Below are positions 30,473 to 42,089 of a stretch of 64,000 bases of DNA, one piece after another (position 1 is the first letter of the stretch; every line of letters starts with the position of its first letter). Under the pieces are notes generated by a model, which saw only the letters and a program-made list of their open reading frames with translations, was not told where the DNA came from and made no database searches. Origin of the DNA: Diphasiastrum complanatum (lineage: Eukaryota; Streptophyta; Lycopodiopsida; Lycopodiales; Lycopodiaceae); the NCBI GenBank assembly GCA_029204225.1, contig MU832115.1, positions 1 through 64,000 of the forward strand, read 5' to 3'. The position numbers and the translations under genes were made by a program.

Positions 30473-32227
30473 CTAGGATGCTAGATCTGAACTTTGCTCA
30501 AAAGTAAACATATTGACCACTTCAATATCTTTCAAGATTTGAATGAATGCATGTACTTGATCATAAAAACCAGCAATGATAACTATTCCATCTCCAAGAT
30601 CCAAAGGATGCAAAACTATGGATCTAGTTTCATTGAATTTTGACAATTCCAACACATTGACATGACAGTGTTCATACATGAGATTAAACAAGTAAGGTAG
30701 AGTAAAAGGACACTTCCTTGCTGCTCCAAGAATCCTACTTGAACCTTCAAGAACCTGTAAAAACAGATCCAAAATGCTTTGCCCATGTGGCTCCCCTTTG
30801 ATGCTTTTGACTAGCTTCCAATTGCTACTTGCCTCTTGGTGTTGATGAAGCAATTCAAGATCAACATCTTGATCTTCCAACAAAACATCAAGGACTTTGC
30901 ATTTATAAACATCTTCAGATCTGAACCTTTGAAGATACTCCCTCTCAAACACATGATTAACATCCCACAAGATCTCATCATTGCTTGATTTCAACCTTTC
31001 ACCATAGTTAGTGAAAACAATGTCACCATCATAAACCAAAAGATAGATTTCTACAATTCTATCCAACATGAAGTAGAGTAGATGAAATTGAGTATCAGAC
31101 CTAATCAAACCAGCCCATTTGAGCTCAAACCAAACCTCAATGAGCTCACCAATGAGATCTTCCTTGCCTTGAAGAAATTGCCACTTGAGTTGTTCCATGT
31201 AGTCTTCTTCATCCAACCTTTTGCCATCTTGATCATGCATGAACACTCCACCACAATTACAGCATCCTTTGAGTTGATGACGAGATTTAAGATCCATGCC
31301 TTGGATCTTCTCAAGAGTCACTCTTCCTTTGCCCTTTCCTTCACAATACTCCCTCTTAATGATCACACCACAAAAGTTAGCAATCTCCCTCTTGATAGTT
31401 GCATCATAAGAAATGGAAGAATCTCGAACATTAGAAGCCATGAAAAGAACACGTAGTACCTTCAACATAAGAATGATTGAAGTACTTTTTCTTGTCAAGC
31501 CTGGACTTCTAATCAGTGATATAGGTAATGATAATGAACCCTCGCTATCATTCACAAAAGCATCATTCAAGGTACATCCTACTTCGAACACTTCACATTC
31601 ATCTCTCTCTTTTGACTTGAGATCTTCCTCACCAAGTCTCATGATAGAACCTTTTGATCTAATTTCTTTATGAATACATGTGAAACCACTTGTTTTACAA
31701 ATGACTTTCTTGGACTCATCACATAAAGATGCAAAAGAACCTTTTTCTTCAAACATGCTCAAAGCACCATCTTTTTCCAAATGAGTAAATAAGTCATTAG
31801 CAATAACCATTTCCAAAGACAAGTTTTCATCACCTTTATTGATGAAGTTAGCTCTCTTCTTACCTTTTCCATTTTTGCACTTGCCATGTAGTTCCATTGA
31901 AGAGCCACCAAGACTTGAAAATCTATGAGTAGAAGAGTTCAAACATGATACTAATTTAGCACCACATGACTCCATTTGACTAGTAGGTAGCACTAGTCCA
32001 TCTTCAAGATCCAATGGATCCAAAACATTGATCATAGATTCACCAAATGTTGCCAAGTTAGCACAACAATAACTATCTCCAAGAAGCTCATTAGATCTCA
32101 ACCTAGATCTAGCATAAGGAAGCTCTTTATACTTTGCATAAGATATAGCAATCTTATTGATGCTAGGAATTGACTTTTGAAAGTTGAGAGAACCACCAAC
32201 ATCCATTTCATTCCTCTTGTTAGACAT
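30473..32227 (-). CDS. 584-codon open frame of unknown function in a copia-like element
   Basis: The frame starts MSNKRNEMDVGGSLNF at 32227 and is uninterrupted for 584 codons. Reading back from the ATG, the same frame encodes GRLYKLDAFVMSNKR, the copia pre-integrase start, so it is really the continuation of gag-protease after a single-base loss near 32263. No integrase, RT or RNase H motif is present. Visible features are a Lys-rich stretch near residue 120, a CCNC pair near residue 318, an acidic Leu-rich C-terminal half, and a repeated phrase (LDPLDLEDGLVLP near 71, LHPLDLGDGIVII near 544). I see no signal peptide or clear membrane span, so it does not look like an envelope. It may be a captured host sequence or an element-specific protein. 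Function unknown. Confidence 0.7.
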   Translation of the reverse strand: MSNKRNEMDVGGSLNFQKSIPSINKIAISYAKYKELPYARSRLRSNELLGDSYCCANLATFGESMINVLDPLDLEDGLVLPTSQMESCGAKLVSCLNSSTHRFSSLGGSSMELHGKCKNGKGKKRANFINKGDENLSLEMVIANDLFTHLEKDGALSMFEEKGSFASLCDESKKVICKTSGFTCIHKEIRSKGSIMRLGEEDLKSKERDECEVFEVGCTLNDAFVNDSEGSLSLPISLIRSPGLTRKSTSIILMLKVLRVLFMASNVRDSSISYDATIKREIANFCGVIIKREYCEGKGKGRVTLEKIQGMDLKSRHQLKGCCNCGGVFMHDQDGKRLDEEDYMEQLKWQFLQGKEDLIGELIEVWFELKWAGLIRSDTQFHLLYFMLDRIVEIYLLVYDGDIVFTNYGERLKSSNDEILWDVNHVFEREYLQRFRSEDVYKCKVLDVLLEDQDVDLELLHQHQEASSNWKLVKSIKGEPHGQSILDLFLQVLEGSSRILGAARKCPFTLPYLFNLMYEHCHVNVLELSKFNETRSIVLHPLDLGDGIVIIAGFYDQVHAFIQILKDIEVVNMFTFEQSSDLAS

Positions 32228-32262
32228 AACAAATGCATCAAGCTTGTAAAGTCTACCTTATC

Positions 32263-33479
32263 TATTGCCCTAGCAATCAAGACATCTCCCTTAGTAATGA
32301 AGCAAACATCCCCAACAAACTTTGTCTTGTACCCTTTCTTTAACATTTGACCAACACTTAGCAAATTCCTTGAAAGTGAAGGAATGTAAAGAACATTGTC
32401 AAGCCTTGCATTCCTATTAGTAGAAAGACAAATAGGAATTGAGCCAATACCTTTCATCATACACTCACCACCATTTGGCATGTGAACCACTTTCTTGGTT
32501 CCAACATAAGAGATCAAAGAAGTAAAAAACTCCTTGTGACTAGTCATGTGTGAACTAGATCCACTATCTATCCACCATGAATCCTTGTCACTTCCACTTG
32601 ACATTAGACTTGAAGAACACATCATGAGAGCATCACAAGAATCTAGATCCTCATTAGAAGTACAAAAGTTGTTTTGCTTGCTACCTTCATTACTTTGTTT
32701 CTTATGACATTCATTTGCAAAATGACCTTTTATCCCACAATAAAAGCACTTGAACTTTGACTTATCTTTCTTTCTAAAAGAAGTAGAAGAGGAGGAGGAA
32801 GAATGATCATCATGATCCGAGTTACCGCCTTTGGACCATTTCCCTTTGCGTTTTGTGAAGAAAGCCTCTTCACCTCCACCTTGTAAGGATGCACCATCAA
32901 GCTTTGATTGCAACCTATGTTCTTCAACCAATAAGATTTCTTGCAAGTCAACCACACTTGGCAAGACTCTCTGAATGGCAAAACTTTGCACAAGGTTAGC
33001 ATGTTCATCTAGCAAACCATTCAACATAACCTGGACTATTTCACCATCTTTTATGCTTTCATCAATGCATGCTAGATCATCACTTAAGGACTTAACCCTC
33101 AAGACAAATGCATGAGCACTTTCTCCCTCTCTTTGTCTACTAGAAAATATTTTCATCCTTAGGGTCAATACCCTGGATGTGGACTTTGATTCAAAGAGCT
33201 TCTTCAAGGCATTCCATGCCTCACTTGCACTTTGAATTTTACCAACTTCCTTGAGAAGTTCATTGGTAACATTCGTTTTAATGATATGAAGAGCCCTTTT
33301 AGCCTTCTTATCAAACCTTTGTTGCTCTTGAACTATGGGTGGTCTCTCTTCAATTCCTGCAACTATGTCCATGAGTTCATTCAACTCAAGTAAGGACTCC
33401 ATCCCACTTTCCAAGTAGAGTAGTTTGATGAACTCAACCTATCATTAGTTTCTAACATGATCCCACCATTGGAAGCCAT
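32263..33479 (-). pseudogene. Copia-like gag-protease of the chimeric element
   Basis: The ATG at 33479 (MASNGGIMLETNDRLSSSNY) begins gag. A one-base loss near 33405 shifts the frame into the long 33414-32098 frame. Gag has the UBN2 pattern (ASEAWNALKKLFESKS, MKIFSSRQREGESAHAF). A zinc knuckle CFYCGIKGHFANEC is complete (CX2CX4HX4C). Protease WWIDSGSSSHMT keeps the DSG triad. VLYIPSLSRNLLSVGQML is the usual segment after protease. A second single-base loss near 32263 shifts into the 584-codon frame. Apart from these two shifts the sequence is intact, so the element may have been active recently or the shifts may be assembly errors. Confidence 0.85.
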
Positions 33480-34618
33480 GAATATAATGATTCTTCAACT
33501 TTTAGGCTCTGTCCTAATGCACCTAGAACTCACTTTTCTCTCAACAAATGATGGATAAGGAGATCTCAGAAGATCTAGGACCCTAAAACACTTCTATCTT
33601 GAACCTGGACAGTTTCCAAGCATAGAAAGGAAGATTGAAACACATGCAACACTTTGCACACACTAAGAATGGATTACAAACTCAAACCAGCTTGAACACA
33701 TTCTTGCTTAAGCTCTCAAACTTTCCAGCAAGTGACCAAATCAAGTTATGATGTGAAGAGTTACTTGCATTCTTAGAAAATACAAAAGACTAGGCTGCCA
33801 TGAATACCTAGAATTGAACAAACTTGATCAACATATGATCAACACACTAAGATATTGATTCAACCTATAAAACCATGTAAACCACACTTCTAAAAGTTTA
33901 TAAACTCCAGCAAGTGATAAATACAAGCTTTAGAGGTGAATGAAAGAGCACACTTAGTGAATCACAAGACTAGCTTCACTAGCTTGTCAAATCTTGGTGT
34001 TTAGATGTAGATCTAAGATCACTTCACATGAGAATGTTCCTCAACCTGTTAAGAACTGAAAACACATTCGCATAATGGTTAAAGCCTTCCAGCAAATGCT
34101 CCAATCAAATTACATTAGGAGAGTTACGTACATGCTCAACAAAGTACACCAGAATTTATGCGAAAGATTGTTGACAATTTGTTCACCCAAAAGGGGATCT
34201 TTCATCCAAGTGGGAGCTTTGCTCAGCCTTTTGGAAAAATACAAAATCACTCAAAGAGTATTTGTCATCCACTTAAGAAGAAGGTTCATCCACTTAAGGA
34301 GAGTGTTCATCCACAAAGAAGAGTGTTCATCCACAGAAGTGGAGATTGTCAACACATTGAACAGAACATTGTTAGTATTGAATATGCACAAGCCTCACAA
34401 TCAACAAATGATTAGGTGTTATGATCCAATCCAAAATAGCTCCTTCTCAGCCTCTAATCCTCAATAGACCTGAAATATGCTTTTGATCCACAAGTTCAAC
34501 TCACAAAACAAAGGTTAGTAAGATTTGATCAACAGTGCAATGCATAATCATACTAGAACTTGATCAAACATCCAAATATCACCATAAATGGAAACCTTAC
34601 TAAAAATAACAGCCAACT
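33480..34618 (-). other. 5' leader of the chimeric copia-like element
   Basis: About 1.1 kb between PBS and gag. A short tandem motif GTTCATCCAC with a 23-25 nt spacing lies at 34255-34335. Two overlapping plus-strand frames (34075-34467, 34158-34415) are antisense artefacts of this motif. Confidence 0.6.
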
Positions 34619-34631
34619 AGCTCTGATACCA
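34619..34631 (-). promoter_or_regulatory. Primer-binding site (initiator Met tRNA)
   Basis: Minus strand TGGTATCAGAGCT directly next to the LTR end. Confidence 0.9.
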
Positions 34632-35268
34632 TGTGAAAAAATTGGATCTTGAATGGATCCAAACTCCCAAAATGCTTGGCTAAGATCTTTGCACAACAAG
34701 CTACAAAAGCTAGAAATGGCAAAGCATCCTAATGCTACCTTTGATACACATGAACTTGACAAAGCACAAGAGACAAAAGAAACTAATAGAAGGTCCTGAT
34801 GGCAGCCAAAAACAATAGCGTACTAGCCCTACAACAGCAGCCTACCACTTTTGGAAACCTCTTAAGATCATACACAAAAGCTTGAAGACAATACACAAAG
34901 CAATGCTCTCAATGGAGGAAGAAACTGTGACAATGATCTATTGATCTCTCTCAACAATACAATAAGTTTCCCCAACCTGTTCTCCACGAATTTCAGCCTA
35001 ATATAGGTGAGAGATGACTCTCTCTCCTCTCTCTAAAACTTAGGACCCAATTTTAGGGCACCAATAATTTTGGCCTATATGTCCAAATAACATGATTTTG
35101 GTGTCATTTCGAAGGTCCCATAGTTTGAGACTTCTTCAATATGAAATATATACTAAAATAAAAGTATCTAGGCCTCTTTCACACGTGTGAAAGGTTAGAT
35201 CCAAAACTATGTACAAAAACTGCCAATTTAGGCCTCAAACTAGCTAGGAAATGTCGACAATCTTCACA
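34632..35268 (-). repeat. LTR (5') of the chimeric copia-like element
   Basis: 637 bp with short inverted termini TGTGAA/TTCACA, bounded by the PBS on one side and ATATA on the other. The partner LTR was not found. Confidence 0.7.
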
Positions 35269-35386
35269 ATATAGCCATCTTAGAATTTATAATAAAGTGG
35301 GATTTTTTCTTAAATTGACTCTAATTACCTTCTTGGTTTCCATGTTTAGTTGCCTTCATATATGTCAAGGCTTATGGTTTTGAGTG

Positions 35387-36208
35387 TTCCTTGCTTGAAT
35401 GTAGATTGTGTTGGCTCTTGGAGTGGGCTCTAACCTGTTGGTTGGTTGAGTTGGATGGCTTGCATGAATGAAAGTTATATGTTTATGGCTATCTAGTTTG
35501 GAATGGCACTAAGTTGGCTCCCTATCCTTGTGATGGAGCCTCGAGTGGGTAGGGCCATCTGCGGATCAGGTGTATGTAACATGTTGGTTGAAGTGGGGTT
35601 GGATGGCAAGTGTTAAAAGTCGGGAAGCAAAGTCATGGTTCCCAACTCTCTTTGGAATGTCTGCGCTACATCTGGCATCGAAGTTGACTAGCTGGTCGAC
35701 GACATGAGATTCATGAATTAGCCAAAACAAGAAAGTGTTTGGTAAAAGTGCTAGTTGTGTCATTTTAAATCTTTTTGCTCTGGTGTCGAGCTGAGGGTCA
35801 TATCCCAACTTGCCAATGGCATGCCATCAGGACCATACGGTCTGGGATGCCAATGGTATGTTGTTGGGACCATTCGATCTAGAAACTAGTTGTCTTAATA
35901 TCTATCGTGGCTAAGTTTTCCTTGCTTGAATGTAAACTATGTTGGGCTCTTGGAATGAGCTCTACGTTGTTGGTTGAGTTGATTGAATGGAAGTTATCTA
36001 TTTATGGTTGTCCAGCTTAGCATGGCACTAGCTTGGCTCCCTGTGCTCATGACGAAGCTTTGAGTGGATTAAGTCTCCCAGGATGGCCATCTTGGGATTT
36101 GATGTATGTGACACGTTGATGTCCAGTTGGGTTGGATGGTAAGTGCTGAAAACATGGAAGCTAAATCATGGTTCTTGGCTCCCTTTGGGATGCCTATGCT
36201 ACACACAT
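35387..36208. repeat. Direct duplication, units 531 bp apart
   Basis: TTCCTTGCTTGAATGTA at 35387 recurs at 35918. About 290 bp after each start remain alignable (GGCTCCCT, GGGTTGGATGG, AATCATGGTTC-type phrases). A smaller 37-bp duplication (CCAATGGCATG.. / CCAATGGTATG..) lies at 35813-35885. Non-coding. Confidence 0.75.
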
Positions 36209-38200
36209 CATGTGCAACCTTTATGGAGGGATTCATTTTTGTTCAATCATGGGCAGGGAAAAACTCACAAAATGCTAAGACCTAGAATGAAGAATGGATT
36301 AGTTTCATTATTGTAAAAGGTTTTTTTTGTGGTTGATATAAGAGCATCTTCTTTGCATTTCTTTCATACTAATATTGCGCAATTTGTGCATCATTTTCAC
36401 AACAACCATTGCTTTTTGACTTACTTGGTATTCACATTCTTGTTGTGATGTAAGCATCATGTATGTTATGGGTGAGCTAAAACTCCGTTGGTCACATTGG
36501 TTGTACTAGTACATTCTTTTGTGTTCCACTTGTAGTGGCTTGCAAACTGAATGAAGCCTCCCAATGATCCACTCTTTCATTTGAGATGATATATGTGGTG
36601 TAGTTATAAAAGTGATTCTTTTTCGACCCTCATCTTGTATGCCATGACATTTTTTCCCATATTTGTAAACATGATTCATATTTTTATAAGAAATTTTGAG
36701 ATTTCTAGATCATTGTATAGTTGAGTTGCAATGATGATATAGAAAACACAAATCGTCTTCTTACAAGAAGAAGCTCATTTCTTTCCTTGAACTCTAATAT
36801 TGACAACATTAGTCCATTATAAAATTGTTGATGAGTAATTTTACCTCCAGCAAATTAGTAAAGATAGCATATGTGCTAGCAATATCAGTCACCTCAACAA
36901 TGTCCATTGTTCGGTGCAAACATGCTTGATACCTGGTCAAAACCATGTTGTGTTTACCAGATTCAAAACAATGGTTACTTGGTTCTATCTGTTAAAGTTG
37001 GTCATTGATGGAGTCGCATTTGATGTTCCATAAAAGTGAGCTTTGCAGCACACACAAAAACACCGTGCATAAAAATAAAAAATGATTACTATGCATATTC
37101 AAAGCAATGGTGCTATGCAATATAAAATACAAGCATGGAGGTAGATCCCTCAATGAGATGACAGAACTATTTAATCTACTGTCACCCCTCATATCTTGAA
37201 CCCATTTTGGGTCCATATGCACAGTAGTACCTACAAAAAAATAAAATGATATAGTTTAATCAACATAGTTTTGAGAAGCAAATAACATTCACAAATGGAA
37301 CCTTATAATGTGTATATTATAGTGAGAAATGAAATAATGTAGCCTAAATGTCACAAACTTACAAACTATGATTCAAGAAGGACATTTCAAAAGGACACTT
37401 TAAAGACCCTACTTTAATCACATTGTGCCTCAATCTCAAAAAGTTGTCGAGAATATTTTGTAAATGCTTTCACCCACAAGAAATCTTGCACTCTTTCTTT
37501 GTGAATGTATAAGTGTTCCCATGACAAGATTTTGTACATAATTCATGAAAATTCAAAAAACAAATGCAAATGAGTGTCCTCACATGCATAGATCATACTT
37601 GAAAAATAAGCTTTCAAGACAAAAAATATTCGAAAAAATAATTTTAAGATAATATACCATAAAAATACTTCATTCTCATAGCCGACGAAGTGGCCTACCC
37701 AAGATAAACTTTTAAAATATTTGGCACTTTGTTCCATATCAAATCAACAAGGTGTCAAATAAAGATAGAGAATGTTACATTAAAATATCTTTTTGCTTTA
37801 TTTTCAGGTAGTTTGCTTTTATTAGTCATGTAATCATTTTGGTTCAATAGGAATGGATTTGGCTCATTTTGTCTCAAAAGTATAGTTGCGTATAATTATA
37901 GCTGGCATAGATAGCTTGCGAATGTAGAGCTGAAGGTAGTCAAAGTTTTCCTTGGTCATTTGCAAGTCGTGTGATTAGGATTATTTTTTTAGGCCTTTTT
38001 AAAATGTCATCAAGCTAGTGTGGTAGAGTACTCTTATAATATGACTATATTGTTATACAAGTGTATATGGTAATGGTATACTCTAACCGCCAATTACGCA
38101 ATGGGTTACTTCATGGTAAATGTGCCAAAATATTGTAAATGGAGTTTTTTAATATTCAATTTGGAAGTTAAGAATGGAATCCCTCCTTGTTATGCAAGAT
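36209..38200. other. AT-rich non-coding stretch
   Basis: No supported gene or repeat. Short minus-strand frames (36992-37222, 37543-37737) are unassigned. Confidence 0.5.
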
Positions 38201-39290
38201 TTGATGGATATTGTGAATTTGGAGAGGAATATGAGCCAATCCATCCACAAGAGACAACTAAATACAAGAAGAGTCAATGCAAGATTGCACTCCATTGTAT
38301 TAGGATGAATGTTGCAAATGATTTTCTCAAGTAGGAGCATGTACCTCAGCCCAAGAGGCTCGGGAGACTCTTCAAAAGGTCTATGAGTCCAAGAACACCT
38401 CAAGATTACTTTCCCTCAAGAATCAAGTTCTTCAATGAAGAGTGAGAGTGGACATCAATTTGTTTTAAGAGTGCAAGATTTGAATGAGGAGCTTGCCTAT
38501 ATTGGTGAATGTATTAAGGAGAGTGCTTGTGAAAGTTGTTTTGAAATGCTTAAGTAATGATTTTGCCATCCTTGTCCAAATTTATGCCATAATGGGTAAA
38601 TTGCCTACACTTGAAGACCTTCAAAGTGTGCTGATAGCCGAGGAGAGTCGGAAGGCTCACATCAAAGCAAGGATGGAGAGGCTCTCCATCAATGATGGTG
38701 ATAACAAAGCCTTATTTTTCAAGAGCAAAGGCAAAGCAAAGAGCACGGGAGGAGCATTCAAAAAGGAGCAAGCAAAGGATGGAGATCATCAAGGATCTAC
38801 ATCATCATCAAGCCAAGTCAAGCTCAAGAAGGACAAATTGAAGATCAAGTGCTAAAATTGTAGCAAAATGGGGCACTATGCCTCAGAATGCCTCAAGAGG
38901 AAGCAAGCACAAGGCCAAGCCAACATTGGGCAAGAGGAGGAAGAGAGTTCTCACGAGGACTCACTCATGATGTCAACCTTTTCATCATCAAGTGTCAAAG
39001 GTGAAGATCCTTGGTGGAAAGATAGTGGGGCTAGCTCCCACATGTCGGTCACACCTTATTTAGGACTTATAAAGTCTATTTTTATACCAAATGATCATGA
39101 ATGTAAGGTTGAAGGTGTGGGATCTATTCCCTTGTGCCATAGGACCTTCCAAAAAGACTAAGATAGATGGTGTTCTCTTCATTCCTAGCATCACTAAGAA
39201 TTTGCTTAGTGCTGACCAACTTTTAAATTATGGTTTCATTGTAAAGTTCTCTACTAACATATGCAACATTATTTTGCCAAATGGCTAGTT
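38200..39290 (+). pseudogene. Copia gag-protease remnant
   Basis: Plus-strand frames 38484-38855 and 38868-39161 carry late gag (LPTLEDLQSVLIAEESRKAH), a knuckle NCSKMGHYASEC whose first half is broken by TAA, a Glu-rich spacer and protease WWKDSGASSHMS with the DSG kept. The 39091-39288 frame adds DGVLFIPSITKNLLSADQLL. Upstream, 38200-38480 is shifted gag. The type resembles the gag of the 32263-33479 element. No LTR is recognised on either side. Inactive. Confidence 0.75.
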
Positions 39291-39910
39291 ACATTAGAAA
39301 AAACCTAAAAATATAGTTTAGAATGAGAGATGGACCATTAGAACAAAGGTCTTCTCGTAGATTCTAAAGATTAAACACTACCTCTCAGTTCGAAAGTAGA
39401 AGATCCATTGCTTGAGCTTGGGTCTCAACTTAGTTCCACCTATGTTGTTGGCAAGGTTACTCTAAAAAATTTACCAAAAGAAGTCGTTGGCTTGGAAGAT
39501 TCAATTCTTGGTGATTTACACAAATTCCTAGAAAAGTACCACTGGGCATTCCTATTTGAATTTGGTTGAGGTAGGCATGTTATATAAAATCTAGCTAGCC
39601 TATATATTAGAGCTACAGTGTTTGACCTAGGCATCATATACTATTTTTCCATGACAATGCACCTCTTAAACACAAGAAGATTGGTGCAATATGTTCTAGT
39701 CACCAAAATCTTATTGACTTGAGTTTGAGCAACAATATGCAAATTTTATCTTACATGTCACATGTAAACTCTATTGAAGCAAATACATCACCTCTTCTAC
39801 ATACAAAATTGCTAACATGATTTTGTCTTAACTACATAAACACTAATGGGTTTTTTTTTGGATTTTGTGGTGTTTTGATTCCTCATCAAAAAGTCCATGA
39901 TGGAGCACTC
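39291..39910 (+). other. Unassigned stretch after the gag-protease remnant
   Basis: Protein-like pieces (KVEDPLLELGSQLSSTYVVG, GLEDSILGDLHKFLEKYHW at 39395-39570) follow the protease where integrase would be expected. They are not integrase. They could be the rest of another gag-protease element lacking pol, but this is weak. Confidence 0.3.
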
Positions 39911-40195
39911 AATGTCCAATGGTAAATGCAGTTTTAAATTACATATCAAGAGTACCCCTAAATTTTAAAGCCAAGTAACATGTATGAGCTTCCAAAAATG
40001 GATTGCTATGAATAGAAAGATTATTAGATTTCTTTGTTACACAACAATGTCCAATGTCCAATGGTAAATGTAGTTTTTAAATTACATATCAAGAGTACCC
40101 CTAATTTTAAAAGCCAAGTAACATGTATGAGCTTCCAAAAATGGATTGCTATGAATAGAAAGATTATTAGATTTCTTTGTTACACAACAATGCTT
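39911..40195. repeat. 142-bp tandem duplication
   Basis: AATGTCCAATGGTAAATG starts the units at 39911 and 40053. Only a few differences, so the duplication is recent. Confidence 0.92.
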
Positions 40196-41180
40196 TAGTT
40201 TTATAAAATCTATGCACTTCCTATGGATGAGCTTGAAGAGTATGGTTGACACTTTAAATGTTGAGGATGTGGAATGCTCACTATATGTTTCTAGAGTTGT
40301 TGGAGGGACACAATGGTATATAGGCAATGCAAAAAATATTAACTTGATTGAGGGCATCCAATGTGAAACAGATAACCTGAATGAGGGCATTGGACAATGT
40401 TAACACATACAAAAGGTATAAGCTCTTGTTTCAATAAAGTATAATCTTATGGCCTGCACATATTTTTACTAACCCTTGTTTTAGTGGCATAATTTTGTAA
40501 ATTTGAACCTGGTCCTACACCCTTATCTTGGTGGTTGGATAGAATGATGTGAGGGAGGCCTTTGTACTTTTGATCTCTTTACACTGAAACATGTACTTGG
40601 AGACTTGCTTTTCACCAAATGGGCATTTTAAATTTTTATGGCTATATGACTTTTTGAGAATTTTGCTCTAAGTCATTAACAAAAACAAGACAATGGGTGA
40701 TTTTTTTTTTTAAATAGGAGGCCTACTGGTAATGTGATTTCATATGATAACGAGGTATTTCTGACCTCTTGTTTTAGACGTATAAATACATAGGATCATT
40801 CCATAAAAATATGACATGCTTTACTTCTTGCAAATCCAAGGTCAACATGCTAAAAGAAACTTTTTAAGGGGGTATTTTTTTGAGAAAATTGAAAAAGAAT
40901 ATCTTTGCTTCTTATATAGATTTATAAAAAATCCTTGCTTCATGGTTTAACTTCAAGGTGCGAAATGGATAACAATTGTGGATATGTGTAGACACCTATA
41001 GTTCTCACAAGAGTGCCCCTGTCCTTACTCGGTTATTGTTGTGGATGGATGCAAGTGAGCATAGTCTCCTCAACATGAAGCATAACGTGTGTGGTTAGGA
41101 TTTATCCTTTAGGGAACCATTGCAAACAAATTTATTCTTGTAATGAGTAGTAGCAAATTTTGTTGTTTAGTATTGTTAGG

Positions 41181-41183
<3 letters not shown>
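40196..41183. other. Non-coding stretch
   Basis: A 63-codon plus-strand frame at 40212-40403 (LNVEDVECSLYVSRVVGG) is unassigned. Nothing else. Confidence 0.45.

Positions 41184-41248
<65 letters not shown>
41184..41248. repeat. (AC)32 microsatellite
   Basis: Pure AC run. Confidence 0.97.
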
Positions 41249-41251
<3 letters not shown>

Positions 41252-41325
41252 ATATGGCCAATTCTACAAGCTTCAAAGCCACTTGTGGAGCAAAGACATC
41301 TACGTCTTAGAGCTGTGAAGGCCAC

Positions 41326-41328
<3 letters not shown>

Positions 41329-41409
<81 letters not shown>
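41329..41409. repeat. (AG)40 microsatellite
   Basis: Pure AG run, 80 bp from the AC run. Confidence 0.97.
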
Positions 41410-41411
<2 letters not shown>

Positions 41412-42089
41412 TAAGTGGATCAACTGCTGCAACAATTTGCACATCTTCCCAAGTTTTTGTGGTTGGAAGAATTTTTGCATCTTTGTTTTCATCTATTTCT
41501 AGTCCATGATGCCTATTTTGTTTAGTCTCATAAGTGATTGAATCCATCCATAATTGATGTTTCTCAATGGAAGAATTCCTAGCACCTAGGCAGCCCACCA
41601 TTTCTATAGTCGATCATATAGGTGCTCGACATCCACTTATTCCCCACCACAATAGAATTTGTAGGTGATAGGAATATGTTGTAGGCATGGAGCAATAGGG
41701 AGCCCAAATGTTGTGCAATTTTTTAATGTGTCACAAAATTCATTCTCTTATTAATAAGGTAGTACTATATTTTTTATGGGCATGAATGGATGACCTTATT
41801 CTAGTTTTGTTGTTAATAGTCCTTTTTTATTATTATGCCTATGGTTGAAAATCCCATATATTTTTCACAATTTGAAGCCTATTGTTGTACAAAAATAGTT
41901 TTTTATAGAATCCTCCCAATATAGGTCTTATGTGTAGTAGTGAATAAATGGTTTCAATGTGTCAAATCACCCTTTTTTTTTTGACGTTTCTGAAGTGTGT
42001 GAAGATACCTTCTTTACAAAGTGGCAATCCCACTGCCCATCAAACTTTTAAGAGGTTTTAAAGACAAGCAACTATAGTTTGGTATACCT

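Larger units (their letters stand above)
30473..35268 (-). mobile_element. Copia-like element with gag-protease and a 584-codon unknown frame in place of pol
   Basis: A 5' LTR (34632-35268, TGTGAA...TTCACA), a PBS, a leader of about 1.1 kb, a copia gag and protease (33479-32263) and then a long open frame (32227-30473) lie in one orientation. Integrase, RT and RNase H are absent. Homology of the frame to the pre-integrase block (GRLYKLDAF) just before the unknown region shows where pol was replaced. No 3' LTR is visible, so the copy is truncated or rearranged, or its 3' end lies in unrecognised sequence. Such an element would need enzymes in trans. Confidence 0.7.

Noticed and set aside
30473-32227. 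Envelope-like ORF of a sirevirus-type copia
   Set aside because: No signal peptide, clear membrane span or coiled coil, and it replaces pol instead of following it.
35325-35345. A reverse-strand match to the SINE tail (GGAAACCAAGAAG)
   Set aside because: Only 13-14 bp match, no B box or target duplication; probably chance.
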